A stretch of 64,000 bases of DNA from Dipteris shenzhenensis (Eukaryota; Polypodiophyta; Polypodiopsida; Gleicheniales), in NCBI GenBank assembly GCA_047967505.1, contig CM106540.1. The stretch is one strand, 5' to 3'. Shown here piece after piece: positions 9,646 through 21,345 of the stretch. Positions within the stretch are counted from its first letter, which is position 1. Each line of letters begins with the position of its first letter. Below the pieces are notes generated by a model. That model made no database searches. It had not been told where the DNA came from and saw nothing but the letters and a program-made list of their open reading frames with translations. Position numbers and translations under genes: made by a program.

Positions 9646-11267
9646 TAATTCCAATGGCCTCTTACTCTCTTGAACATGTCTAAGAAATGGTTTTCTTGCC
9701 TGTTTTCCAAATTGACAGGCTTCACATATCTTATGCATTTCTGCAACCTTGAACTTGGGCAATCCTGCAACAATATTTTGGACCTGCATTAATTTAAGTC
9801 GCTATACATTAACATGACCAATGCGTTTATGCCAAATACCAATATCTGCAACTACATCGGTCCCATGTTCAAACATTGCTGCACTCAATTCAGGCATGCC
9901 TGCATCCAATGTAAACATACTGCCCTTCTTCTTCCCTTTTGCTATCAAGCGACCTTTATTTTTCATATCCTCAACAAAGCATCCATGAGGATTAAATCTG
10001 ACCTGCAAGCCCTACTCAACCATTTCACCAATAGAAACTAGGTTCTTGGTGATGTTCAAAACATAAAATACATCAGACAGGTATTTCTTTTTCCCATCCT
10101 GCATAGACAAAGGATTTTACCAATCTGCACAATAGGATGTGCAGTATCATCACCAGTCTCCACAAATCCTAGTTTTTCCATTTTCCTTGCATCCTACATC
10201 CATTCTGCATGACCTATCATGTGGTTTGATGCACCTGAGTCAACATACCACACATCATTGCTTTCTTGTGCACTTGTCACAAAATTGGTCATGTGCTGCA
10301 CCATAAACAAATGCTCATTTCTGTCATCACCCTATCTACTAGAGGATGCATAATTGCCTTGCTGCAATTTTCCATTCTTAATGTAATTCTGCTTTTTGTA
10401 GCAGTCTTTAGGCATATGACCCATTTTACCACAATAGTAGCATTCAACATTATTGTTTGCATTTTGGCCTCTCTGCCATCCACCACAACCTCTTTGGCTC
10501 CCCCTGCCTCTAAGGTTACCACGTCCTCCTCCATAGGGCTGGTTTTCTTGAATTTGCTGCATATTCTGATTTCTGCCATGGCCTCCAGATCGGCCTGCTC
10601 TACCTCTGCCTCTACCTTGTCTAGCATTTGAATAGAAGACAGTTTCTTTTGAAGTTCCTCCTGAAGAAGATGCACCACCATTTCTCTGCTCTTCAGAAAT
10701 TAGAAGAGCAGTCAACTCCTCAAAATCATGAAATTTTTCACGGATGGTAATGGATCTCCGAAACTGTGCATAATCCTTTCCTAGACCATTCAAGGTCATA
10801 GAAACTAAATCATCATCTTCCACTGGCATTCCAATGGAAGCAAGTGCATCTGCAATCTTCTTCACCTTCATGTGGTAGTCATTGATGCTCATATTTTCTC
10901 TGTGCACATTGTGCAACTCCTGCTTGAGCTGCATTTTCCTAGCTTGTGTATTTGTGCTGTACATTTTTGCCAAAGTATCCCACACCTCCTTTGGCATGCT
11001 TGCATCTTGAATATGCACAATCATAGAGTCTGAAATACTGATAGACAGCCATTACATAACTTTTCTGGCTCTCTCATGCCAACCTTTAAATGCCTACATT
11101 TCCTGTTGATTGGGAACATTAGGAAGAACTGGTTCTTCTTCATTTCCTGTAATGAACTCGCAATAGCCTTTTCCCATAAGGAAATTTGTCCTTCTAAACT
11201 TCCATGCTTGGAAGTTGTTCTTGTCAAGCTTTTCAGTGAAAATCTGTGAAAGAGAGTCAGATGCCAT
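9646..11267 (-). pseudogene. Copia-1: gag, protease and start of integrase (truncated)
   Basis: Minus-strand Ty1/copia coding from an ATG at 11267. Gag contains a retrotransposon Gag (UBN2-like) region (NDYHMKVKKIADALASIG), an RG-rich tail and a canonical zinc knuckle CYYCGKMGHMPKDC (CX2CX4HX4C) near 10405-10450. The protease site reads VDSGAS near 10240. The integrase zinc-binding start follows (KFKVAEMHKICEACQFGKQ near 9700-9755). Homology to copia-2 stops abruptly at about 9646, before the integrase catalytic core; the rest of pol and the 3' LTR are missing and purine-rich DNA follows. Frameshifts near 11025 and in the protease region make it non-functional. Gag would package RNA and pol would copy and integrate it. 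Confidence 0.85.
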
Positions 11268-11797
11268 TACAAAACACTACAAAATATTCTGTCACTGCAA
11301 AAAACATAACTTCTGCCTCACAAGGCAAATCTGCAAAACTGACGAAAGTGGTATTTGACCACACAATGACTTCCTAGTGATGATTTTGCATCAACAGGCA
11401 ATAAGAATGATACTGTCCCTCCCAATATCTCTGTGCATAGGCATACAATGCAATTTCAATGGCAACTTTTCACCGACCTGTAGAACAATGGTCGCACAGC
11501 CAAAACAAGCCTTTTTTCTGAGTACCTGTGAAAAAACTTCTGCCACTAAAACGAGCCCCGAAACGGCCTCAAATCAGAAAAATAATGTCACCTAGAGCTT
11601 TGCCCTGCCCCATAGCATATACTACCCTCTCACTCCACCGTGAAGGGTGTCTCAATCTGAGACAATGTACTATTGCACTTTTCGGTTGTGCTACCTGCAG
11701 AGATTTGCTCCCAAACTCAAAAAAGGAAAGCAACATTGATCCTCTTACCAAGACACTACAAACTTAGTTTGCTTCCTTGAGCTCCTTACCATGAACC

Positions 11798-11811
11798 GAG
11801 CTCTGATACCA
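11798..11811 (-). other. Copia-1 primer-binding site
   Basis: The reverse complement reads TGGTATCAGAGCTC and lies directly inside the LTR. It matches the 3' end of plant initiator-methionine tRNA, the usual primer for plant copia elements. Confidence 0.85.
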
Positions 11812-12165
11812 TGTTAAGAGAGAGGGAAAGAGGTAAGGAGTCTCACTTGTAGCTTTCTCACATACACAATGGGGGAATACACACAAAGGTGGAGGCTGAA
11901 AATAGTTTTCCTCTTCTTAGTTGTGAAAGCCAAAAACTCTCTCTTACAAAAAGGAATAGATGAACCCTATATGTGGGTCTCAAACCAAACTCAACTAACC
12001 TAGGTGGCATACTAACTGAGCCACTGACTAGAGTACATAAAGATAGCTGTCATCCAGCTATTATTCATGGGCAATGTACCAACCGCATCTGCAGCTAACA
12101 AGTTCGTGACATAAATGCACAACAGTCACCTTGGCATATCACGAGAGGAGCTCGATATCTCAAGA
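11812..12165 (-). mobile_element. Copia-1 5' LTR
   Basis: It aligns along its length with the LTRs at 13543-13836, 18534-18885 and 34924-35283, including AATGGGGGAATACACACAAA and GAGCTCGATATCTCAA. The outer terminus reads ...TCTCAAGA where other copies read ...TCTCAACA, so the last bases are altered or lost at the junction with gypsy sequence at about 12166. Length is about 354 bp, like the other copies. Confidence 0.85.
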
Positions 12166-13429
12166 GACCCCCCCCTGACATGAAAGTAGTAGATGCTAGA
12201 AAATTGATTCTAAAGGCTGCACCCTATCAACTCATTGCAGGATAACTGTACAAGATGGGCAAGGACCAGATCTTAAGAAGATGTGTAATGCCTCATGAGA
12301 TCATGCCAATCCTGAGTGAAGTCCATGAAGGCATTGCAAGAGGACACCTCCAAGGGGAAACCACAACAAGAAAAGTTCTCCTCGCAGGCTACTAGTGGCC
12401 AACACTATGGGCAGATGCCTATGAATATGTAAAAGGCTGTGATGTATGCCAACGGACTATTAAACCACAACACAAAGACTTCAATCCCCTAACACCAATT
12501 GTTGCACAAAAACCATTTGAAAAATGGGGGATTGACTATGTGGGTCCCATACATCCAGTAGCAAAAGGAACACAGGCACGCTACATCATTATGGCCACTG
12601 ATTACTTTACAAAATGGGATAAAGCTAAAGTAGTCAGAAAGGTAGATGCCAGAAGCATAGCAAGATTCTTATACGAAAATGTGATCACCCAATCGGATGC
12701 CCCATTGAAATTGTGTCGGATAGAGGCACTCATTTTGTCAATGAGGTAATCCAAGAACTCTTGTCTGGCTTCATGGTAATCCATAGAAAAAGCACACCCT
12801 ACTACCCCCAAGGAAATGGACTAGCAGAATCCACCAACAAAATAATATGCATTATCCTCACCAAGGTAGTAGAACCACAACGTTCTGATTGGGTAGAGAA
12901 ACTGAATGCTGCCTTATGGGCATATAGAACCACATTCAAGGCTAGTACAGGGAACACACCTTTTCAATTGGTGTACGGCCTTGAAGCTGTGGTCCCACTT
13001 GAATTTGTAATACCATTTCTATGCATCACAATACAGGAACGCATGGGAGACCATGAATCCTTGAAAGAAAGGCTCTATCAGTTGGAAAAGTATACAGAGA
13101 CAAGACTAGTCACCTACCATGCCATGACAACAGAAAAACGCAGAAGAAAGGCATGGTTTGACAGAAACCTTAAAGCTAAATACATCAAGGAAGGTGACTT
13201 AGTCCTGTTATACAATGCCAAAGTACACAAGGGCAAACTGAAGTATCTAGGTCAAGGACCATACCGAGTACGAAAGATGAATCCCATCAGAGCTGTGCTG
13301 CTAGAAACATTGGATGGAGTCCAATTTAACACAACAATAAACGGGAGCCGACTAAAGTGCTACTACATCAACATGCAAGCCATCCCCGACAAAAATGAAG
13401 ATTTGGGAAACCAAGTCTTCCTTAGTTAG
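12166..13429 (+). pseudogene. G0: end of gypsy pol (integrase and C-terminus)
   Basis: It aligns with G1 from about 50044 to 51308. The plus-strand product covers the pre-integrase zinc-binding region (HEGIARGHLQGE..., CDVCQRT), the integrase core (WGIDYVGPIHPVAKGT with the first Asp; ESTNK with the Glu near 12828) and a C-terminal domain ending at a stop at 13427-13429. One TAG (near 12394) interrupts the GYWW-type motif and a frameshift near 12700 splits the core. There is no chromodomain signature. The N-terminal two thirds of the element are absent; copia-1 LTR adjoins on the left. Confidence 0.85.
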
Positions 13430-13542
13430 GATTAGATTGTATCACGAGCACTCACTAGCATATACACGTTTTTGCACATATAATTTCCACTAGATTGTTA
13501 CATGCACATTCACTGGCATATGCACATCTTTGCACATGTAGA
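13430..13542 (+). other. G0 3' untranslated region, first part
   Basis: Matches G1 51309-51415 (TTAGGATTAGATTGTATCAC; CACTAGATTGTTACAT). It is interrupted at about 13542 by copia-2 and continues at 18886. Compared with G1, about 320 bp of this region is missing at the junction. Confidence 0.8.
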
Positions 13543-13836
13543 ATGGGGGAATACACACAAAGGTGGAGGCTGAAAACAGTTTTCCTCTTCTTAGTTGTGA
13601 AAGCCAAAAGAACTCAAGTACAAAGAAATAGAAGAACCCTATATGTGGGTCTCAAACCAAACTCAACTAACTAACATGGCATACTAACTGAGCCACGAAC
13701 TAGAGTAGATAAGGATAGCTGTCATCCAACTATTATCGTGGGTGGTGTACCAACCGCACGTGCAGCTAACAAGTCGGTGATATAAATGCACAACGGTCAC
13801 CCTGGCATATCGCGAGTGGAGCTCGATATCTCAACA
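13543..13836 (-). mobile_element. Copia-2 3' LTR, truncated
   Basis: Matches the 5' LTR at 18534-18885 but lacks the last approximately 58 bp (the part before AATGGGGGAATAC). It ends on the inner side with TCTCAACA, the reverse complement of the TGTTGAGA LTR start. The outer end is abutted by gypsy DNA, so the insertion junction has suffered a deletion and no target-site duplication can be read. Confidence 0.85.
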
Positions 13837-16800
13837 CTCCCCCTCGAGCTCAATTTCAATTCCTGCACACTAAGCAAGTCTCTGAACTTGTGCAGCTTCT
13901 CTGCACCCAATGCCTTCGTGAATATGTCAGCTACCTGATCCTCTGTGCTGACATAAAGTAGATTAATAAGACCTAGTAAAACCTTCTCCCGCACATAGTG
14001 ATAATGCACCTCAATGTGCTTTGTTTTAGCATGATAGACTGGGTTATTTGCCAAGTGTATACTGCTCATGTTGTCACAATAAATGACAACTGGCCCATTT
14101 GATGCATATCATAAAGTAGCTTATGCAACCAAGCTACCTTACATGCAGCCATTGCTGCACCTCTGTACTCACCCTCTGTGCTCGACAAGGCAACTATAGG
14201 CTGTTTCTTGCTGCTCCAAGTGACTGCAGCACTCCCAAAAGAGAACACATATCCACTGGTAGATCGTTTATCAGAAATACTACTAGCCCAATCAGCATCA
14301 GTGTATCCATGCAATTGTATCTGAACCCCAGCCTCATAAAATAGTCCATACTGTAATGTGGACTTCACATACCTGAGTATGCGTCTAGCCGCATCCAAAT
14401 GCGGTTTCCTTGGAGCCTGCATAAATTGACTTACCAATCCAAGAGCATAGCTCAAATCCGGCCTGGTAATAGTCATATAAATCAAACTTCCTACTATGCG
14501 TCTATACATAGTAGGGTCTTCCCGAAGCTCACCTGCATCTGCACTCAGCTTCACATTCTGCTCCAAAGGAACTGAAATAGTCTTACAGCCTGTCATCCCA
14601 TATTTGGACAGCATGTCCAATCCATACTGCCTCTACAAGAGCTGTATCCCACTTGGTGATCTAATCACATCAATGCCCAAGAAATAATGCAGCTCTCCCA
14701 AATCCTTCATCTCAAACTTCTGCTTCAATAGCATTTTCACATGAAGGATATCTTCATCACTATCACTTGTGATGATCAAATCATCAACATAAATGACAAG
14801 CAGTAGAATACCTTTCTCTGTTTTTCTCACATAAAGTGAGAAATTTGCCTTGGAAATCTGAAAGCCAATAGTGACAAGATACTGTCCTATCTTGTCAGAC
14901 CATGCTCTAGGTGCTTGCTTCAAGCCATACAAGGTTTTCTTCAACCTGCAAACAAACTCAGGATGAACAGCGTGAACATAACCTGGTGGCTGCTCCATAA
15001 AGACCTCTTCTTGCAAATCAGCATGCAAGAAGGCATTCTTTACATCCATGTGATGTAAAGACAATCCCCTTGATGCAGCCATAGCAATGACTCCTCTTAT
15101 GGTTGCCATTCTTAAACCGGACTGAATGTTTCTTCATAATCAATGCCATATGTCTGTGCATACCCCTTGACAACTAATCTTGCCTTGTATCCGTTCACAT
15201 AACCATTTGCATTGTGCTTCACCTTACAAACCCACTTACAGCCAATTACATTCTTGTCTTTAGGCAAAGGCACCAATTCCCATGTAGCATTTGCTTCCAA
15301 GGCATCCATTTCTTCATTCATGGCTTTCTCCCATTTTTCTTTTCCCATGGATTGCTCAAAAGAAGTGGGTTCAGGTTCCTGTATCACTTTGACCATATAG
15401 GCAAAGTGAATGGCTGTAAATCCATCATATTTCAGCCTATCCACAGGATACTTGACTCTGGTAGACTTGTGCAAAATAGGCTCACTACCAGGTGCTCTCA
15501 AAACATCCCTGGTCTTCCTTACTCTAGGTGTAACAACAGAAGGAATACCCAACTCATCTCCGAGCCACTGGATTCACGATCCACATAAGAGTGACCTGCA
15601 TTCACATCAAACATGGGCTAATCTACCTTCTCTTTTCCTTTTCATGATACCTGCATACCACTATCCGCATTGCTTTGAGGAGATTCTCCTGATCTCAATC
15701 TGCCTGTCCATGGCAAAGTATGTGAACCACTGCTAGAGGACACTGCAGGTCCACTAATATTTTGTGATTGCTGCTGCTAATTTTGTGCAGCATTACCATT
15801 TTGTGCATCTATATCATCAATCACATTTACTGGTTTATACTAGCTGCTCATCTCATCCAAAACAACATCTCTGCTCACTATAAACTTATGAGTAGAAGGG
15901 TTATAACATCTATACCCTTCCAATAAAGACACACTTCTAAGCTTTTGGATCCAACTTGGACCTCAACTCATCTAGCACATGAACACAGGCAATGCAACCA
16001 AAAATTTTCAAATGAGAAATATCTGGTTTCCTACCAGTATACATCTCCTTTGGCATCATGCCATGTATTGCTGCAGTGGGAGTCCTGTTCATTATGTAAA
16101 CTGCTGTAGCAACTGCTTCAGCCCAATAATAATCTGGTAGGTCTTTTTCATTTAGCATGGCTCGAGATACCTCTCCAATATGCCTGTTTTTCCTTTCTGC
16201 AAGTCCATTTTGCTGTGGGGTATGACTGCATGAATATTGCTACTTTATGCCATGCTCCTGCAGGAACCTTGCAAACTCATTTGAGAGGTATTCTCCCCCT
16301 CCATCTGACCTTAGGAATTTTATTTGCAGGCCTATTTATTTTTCAACCATAGCTTTAAAAGCTTTGAAATGCCCAAACACTTCACTTTTCTTTTTCATAA
16401 AATGCACCCAAACTTTTCTGCTGTAGTCATTAATAAAAGTAACAAAATAATGACAGCCTCCAATAGATGCAGCTTTAGTAGTCCACACATCAGATTGGAT
16501 TAATTCCAATGGCTTCTTACTCTCTTGAACATGCTTGGGAAATGGTTTCCTTGCCTGTTTTCCAAATTGGCAGGCTTCACATACCTTATGCATTTCTGCA
16601 ACCTTAAATTTAGGCAATCTTGCAACAATATTTTGGGCTTGCATTGATTTAAGTCGCTATACATTAACATGACCAATCTGTTTATGCCAGATATCAATAT
16701 CTACAACTACAACGGTCCCATGTGCAAACATTGCTGCACTCAATTCAGGCATGTCTGCATCCAACGTAAACAAACTGCCCTTCTTCTTTCCTTTTGCTAT

Positions 16801-18047
16801 CAAGCGACCATTATTTTTCATATCCTCAACAAAGCATCCATGAGGATTAAATCTGACCTACAAGCCCTACTCAACCATTTGACCAACAGAAACCAGGTTC
16901 TTGGTGATATTCGGGACATGAAATACATCAGACAGGTATTTCTTTTTCCCATCTTGCATAGACAATTGCATCCTGCATCCATTCTACATGACCTTTCATG
17001 TGGTTTGATGCACTTGAGTCAACGTACCACACATCATTTCGTTCTTCTGCACTTGTCACAGAATTGGTCATGTGCTGCACCATAAATAGATGCTCATTTC
17101 TGTTATCACCCTATCTACTAGAAGATGCATGATTGCCTTGCTGCAATTTTCTATTCATAATGTCATTCTACTTTTTGTAGCAGACTTTAGCCATATGACC
17201 CATTTTACCACAATAGTAGCATTCAACATTGCTGTTTGCATTTTGGCCTCTCTGCCATCCACCACGACCTCTTTGGCTCCCCTTGGCTCTAGAGTTACCA
17301 CGTCCTCCTCCAAAGGACTAGTTTTCTTGAGTTTGCTACATACTTTGATTTCTACCATGGCCTCCAGATCGGCCTCCTCTACCTCTGCCTCTACCTCTTC
17401 CAGCATTTGAGTAGAAGATAGTTTCTTTTGAAGTTCCTCCTGAAGAATATGCACCACCATTTCTCTGCTCTTCAGAAATTAGAAGAGCAAACAACTCCTC
17501 AAAATCAGGAAATTTTTCACGGATGGCAATGGATGTCCAGAACTGTGCATAATTCTTTCCTAGACCATTCAAGGTCACAGAAAAGTAGATCATCATCTTC
17601 CACTGGTGACCCAATGGAAGCAAGTGCATCTGCAATTTTCTTCACCTTCATGTGGTAGTCATTGATGCTCATATTTTCTCTCTGCACATTGTGCAACTCC
17701 TTCTTGAGCTACATTTTCTTGGCTTGCATATTTGTGCTATATATTTTTGCCAAAGTATCCCTTGCCTCCTTTGGAGTACTTGCATCTTGAATATGCACAA
17801 TCATAGAATCTGAAATACTGATAGACAACCATTACATAACTTTTCTGGCTCTCTCATGCCATCCTTTAAATGCCTGCATTTCCTGTTGTTTGGGAACATT
17901 AGGAAGAACTGGTTCTTGTGCATTTCCTGTAATGAACTCCCAATAGCCTTTTCCCATAAGGAAATTCGTCATTCTAAACTTCCATGCTTGGAAGTTGTTC
18001 TTGTCAATCTTTTCAGTGACAATCTATGAAAGAGAATCAGACGCCAT
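13797..18047 (-). pseudogene. Copia-2 gag-pol (Gag-PR-IN-RT-RH)
   Basis: Minus-strand Ty1/copia polyprotein with the copia domain order. From the ATG at 18047: Gag with RG-rich tail (about 17340-17640), protease with VDSSAS in place of VDSGAS near 17020, integrase start (CEACQFGKQ; IQSDVWTT with the first catalytic Asp, 16336-16644), integrase end (15937-16158), reverse transcriptase (15112-15552 and 14633-15109, DVKNAFLH and YVDD at 14780-14791), then RNase H (YTDADWA, SSTEGEY; 14066-14620) and a tail ending at 13797. Stops and frameshifts separate these blocks (for example near 17640, 16160, 15110 and 14620), so no product is expected. The frame passes through the polypurine tract and closes inside the 3' LTR. 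Confidence 0.92.
13837..13849 (-). other. Copia-2 polypurine tract
   Basis: On the minus strand the sequence GCTCGAGGGGGAG lies immediately upstream of TGTTGAGA, as expected for the plus-strand DNA primer of an LTR element. Confidence 0.8.
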
Positions 18048-18520
18048 TACAGAACACTGTAAAAAATTCTGTCACTGCAAAAAACACAGCTTCTGCCTCA
18101 CACAGGCAAATTTGCAAAACTGATGAAAGTGGTATTTAACCACACAGTCACTTCCTAGTGATGATTTTGCATCAATAGGCAATAAGGATGATTCTATAAC
18201 TCCCAGTATCTCTACGCACAGGCATACGATGCAATTTCTGTAGCAACTTTTCACCGACTTGCAGAGCAGTGGTCGCACAGCAAAAATAGGGCCTTTTTCT
18301 CAGTGCCTACGAAGAACTTGCACCCCAAAAATGGGCCCCAAAATTGCCCTCTCGCCACATCGCGAAGGGCGTCTCAACCTGAGACAATGCACTCTTGCAC
18401 TTTCCGGCTGTGCTACCTATAGAGATTTGCTCCCAAACTTGAAAAAGGAAAGAAACACTGGTCCTCTTACCAAGACACCGCGAACTTGGTTTGCTATCTT
18501 GAGCTCCTTACCACGAACAA

Positions 18521-18533
18521 GGCTCTGATACCA
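18521..18533 (-). other. Copia-2 primer-binding site
   Basis: The reverse complement is TGGTATCAGAGCC, a perfect match to the usual initiator-methionine tRNA primer site, directly adjoining the LTR at 18534. Confidence 0.9.
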
Positions 18534-18885
18534 TGTGAAGATAGTGGGAGAGAAGGAAGGAGTCTCACTTGCGGCTTTCTCACATACACAATGGGGGAAT
18601 ACACACAAAGGTGGAGGCTGAAAACAGTTTTCCTCTCCTTAGTTGTGAAAGGCAAAAGAACTCAAGTACAAAGAAATAGAAGAACCCTATATGTGGGTCT
18701 CAAACCAAACTCAACTAACTAAGGTGGCATACTAACTAAGCCACGAACTAGAGTAGATAAGGATAGCTGTCATCCAGCTATTATTCGTGGGCGGTGTACC
18801 AACCGCATCTGCAGCTAACAAGTCAGTGACATAAATGCACAACGGTCACCTTGGCATATGGTGAGTGGAGCTCGATATCTCAACA
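18534..18885 (-). mobile_element. Copia-2 5' LTR, complete
   Basis: On the plus strand it runs from TGTGAAGATAG to GATATCTCAACA; on the element strand that is TGTTGAGATATC...CTATCTTCACA, with TG...CA ends. Length 352 bp. It is followed directly by G0 gypsy 3' untranslated sequence (GCAATCGCATCCAAC), which fixes the outer boundary. Confidence 0.9.
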
Positions 18886-19215
18886 GCAATCGCATCCAAC
18901 ATGTATGCAAGATAGCAAGAAATGCCAGCCTGAACAACAAGACCCCTGCCAAACCTCTTCCCAAGAAGATTCGATGGCAGAGTCTGCAACCTTAGCAACG
19001 AAATCCCCTGTGAAATTCACAGCCGTCTACCCCTCCTTAACAGGAGATAAGCTTCTTGACTACAGACTACAAATTGTATGGTGCAAAAGCATTACAGCAA
19101 GAATGACTCGCATGCCACAAGCTAAATAGCCACTGGATTACGCACATGGCATCCCAACTCTGAAATCAAAATAAGCCATAACCCGAGGACAGGTAATAAA
19201 ATGGATCTGGGAGTA
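18886..19215 (+). other. G0 3' untranslated region, second part
   Basis: Matches G1 51737-52061, ending in AAAATGGATCTGGGAGTA directly before the LTR; the purine-rich GGATCTGGGAG stands in the polypurine-tract position. It shows that copia-2 is inserted within the gypsy element. Confidence 0.85.
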
Positions 19216-20415
19216 TGTTGACTCTGTGCCAACATGAACTTATGTAGAAAGAGAATGTGATACAACTTTGTGATACAACTTTGTGTTACAACTTCTACAT
19301 GTAGAAAGAGAATGTGTTACAACTTTGTGATACAACTTTGTGTTACAACTTCTACATGTAGAAAGAGAATGTGTTACAACTTTGTGTTACAACTTTGTGA
19401 TACAACTTTGAGTTACAACTTCTACATACGACTTCAACTTTGTGTTACAACTTTGTAATACAACTTTGTGTTACAACTTTGTGTTACAACTTTGTGATAC
19501 AGCTTTGTGTTATAGTTCCTACATGCAGAGAGAGAAGCTCTCCAACTTGTATAAATACCCCATAATGGAATGAAGCCCACACTCTTTGGGGCATTGTGTT
19601 GAGTCTACTTTGGTATTCCAAGCATTTGTCTCAAGTGTCCATGCTTCCTTGCACTCCATGTCCAAAAGCATGTCCTAACCTTGCAACTCCTTCTCCCCTC
19701 TCCTCCAACCTTGCAACCCATCTTCTCCCTCTCCTTCTCCCTCCTCCTCCTCCCTCCTCCTCCTCCTCCTCCTCTCTCCTCCTCCTCCCTCCTCCTCCTC
19801 CCTCCTCTCTCTTCTTTCCCCCATGCTCTTACACCTCCTTCCTCTCCCACTCCTATGCTCCCCCTAAACCCTTTGTTCCTCAACCCTTAAACTCCATGAT
19901 CTATGAGGGAGATGAGTTCTCCACCATGTACTCTACCTTGAACCTTGGATCCTCCTTCTAACCTTGGACTCCTTCTAAACCCTGGAACATCTTTCTAAAC
20001 CTTGGAACTCCTTCTAAACCCTAGAACCTCCTTCTAACCCTGGAACCTCCTTTTGAAATTTGGAATCTCCTTCTAACCCTGGACTCCTTCTAAACCTTGG
20101 AACCTCCTTCTAAACCCTGGAACTCCTTCTAAACCCTGGAACCTCCTTCTAACCCTGAAACCTCCTTCTAACCCTTAAACTCCTCCTAAACCCTACAACT
20201 CCCAATGAAGGAGAAAGCCTTCATTACCTCAACAAAGATGATTTACGTTCCTTTTACACATGCATACACTTTGTTTGCTTACCACACTTATGCTTACATC
20301 TCTCACGGAACAAGACTCGAGGTCCTAAGCTACACGTATACTACAATCGACAACTCTAATATATCTCTAGGTGACAAAAAGCCTTGGAACCCTACATACT
20401 GAGAGAACCCAACTC
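19216..20415 (+). mobile_element. G0 3' LTR
   Basis: Starts TGTTGACTCTGTGCC. In order: the ACAACTTTGTG minisatellite (about 19258-19525), a TATA box TATAAAT at 19550-19556, a (CCT)n tract (19680-19820), and an approximately 21-bp tandem repeat of ACCCTGGAACCTCCTTCTAA type (19950-20180), then GTGACAAAAAGCC. The final ...AGAGCCAACA is missing: after ACCCAACTC at 20415 the sequence turns into an inverted copy of itself. Open frames within the CT tract are compositional. Confidence 0.85.
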
Positions 20416-20426
20416 TTTTCTACTAT

Positions 20427-21182
20427 GAGCTAGGTTCTCTTAGTATGCAGGGTTCCGAGGCTTTTTGTCACCTACAGATATATTAGAGTTTTCGATTGTA
20501 GTATACATGTAGCTTAGGACCTCGAGTCATGTTCCAATGAGAGACATAGCTTAAGAGTGGTAACCAAACAAAGTGCATGCATGTGTTAAAGGAACCTAAA
20601 TCATCTTTGTTGAGGTAATGAAGGCTTTCGCCTTCATTGGAGGTTGTAGGGTTTAGGGGGAGTTTAAGGGTTAGAAGGAGGTTCTAGGGTTCAAAAGGAG
20701 GTTCGATGGTTTAGAAGGAGGTTCGAGGGTTTAGAAGGAGTTCCAGGGTTTAGAAGGAGTCCAGGGTTAGAAGGAGGATCCAAGGTTCAAAAGGAGGTTC
20801 CAAGGTTTAGAAGGAGTTCCAGGGTTTAGAAGGAGGTTCCAAGGTTCAAGGTAGAGTACATGGTGGAGAACTCATCTCCCTCATAGATCATGGAGTTTTA
20901 AGGGTTGAGGAACAAAGGGTTTAGGGGGAGCATAGGAGTGGGAGAGGAAGAAGGTGTAAGACCATGGGGGAAAGAAGAGAGAAGAGGGAGGAGGAGGAGG
21001 GAGGAGGAGAGAGGAGGAGGAGGAGGAGGGAGGAGGGAGGAGGAGGAAAGAGGAACAGGAGGGAGGAGAAGAGGGAGAGGATGGGTTGCAACGTTAGGAC
21101 ATGATTTTGGATGTGGAGTGCAAGGAAGCATGGACACTTGAGACAAATGCTTGGAATACCAAAGTAGACTCAACACAATGCC
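20427..21182 (-). mobile_element. Inverted gypsy LTR fragment facing the G0 LTR
   Basis: The reverse complement of this interval follows the same order as the G0 LTR from CATTGTGTTGAGTCTACTTT through the CCT tract, the CCTGGAACTCC repeats and GTGACAAAAAGCC to AGAACCTAGCTC. It ends at the sequence equivalent to 19583, so it lacks the minisatellite and TATA box. Together with 19583-20415 it makes a long imperfect palindrome around an 11-bp spacer at 20416-20426. Confidence 0.85.
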
Positions 21183-21238
<56 letters not shown>

Positions 21239-21345
21239 ATATCCTTTCTCTCTAAAACTCTCTCTCCTTTCCCCTCTCTCTCTCTCTCTCGCTCATTCTC
21301 TTCCCCCCTAAGTCTCTCTCTCTCTCGCTCTCTCTCTATCCCCAA
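21183..21345. repeat. (CT)n-rich tract
   Basis: Long CT runs at about 21187-21236 and later, resembling the CT runs near the 3' end of the G1 leader (43.1-43.5 kb). It begins exactly where the inverted LTR ends and is probably the truncated leader of N1. Confidence 0.8.

Noticed and set aside
19596-21176. Serine/proline-rich frames starting MLSLLWYSKHLSQVSM, seen in several LTRs
   Set aside because: The shared start lies in the transcribed part of the LTR and the body is the (CCT)n tract with copy-specific lengths and frames; no sign of protein-level conservation.
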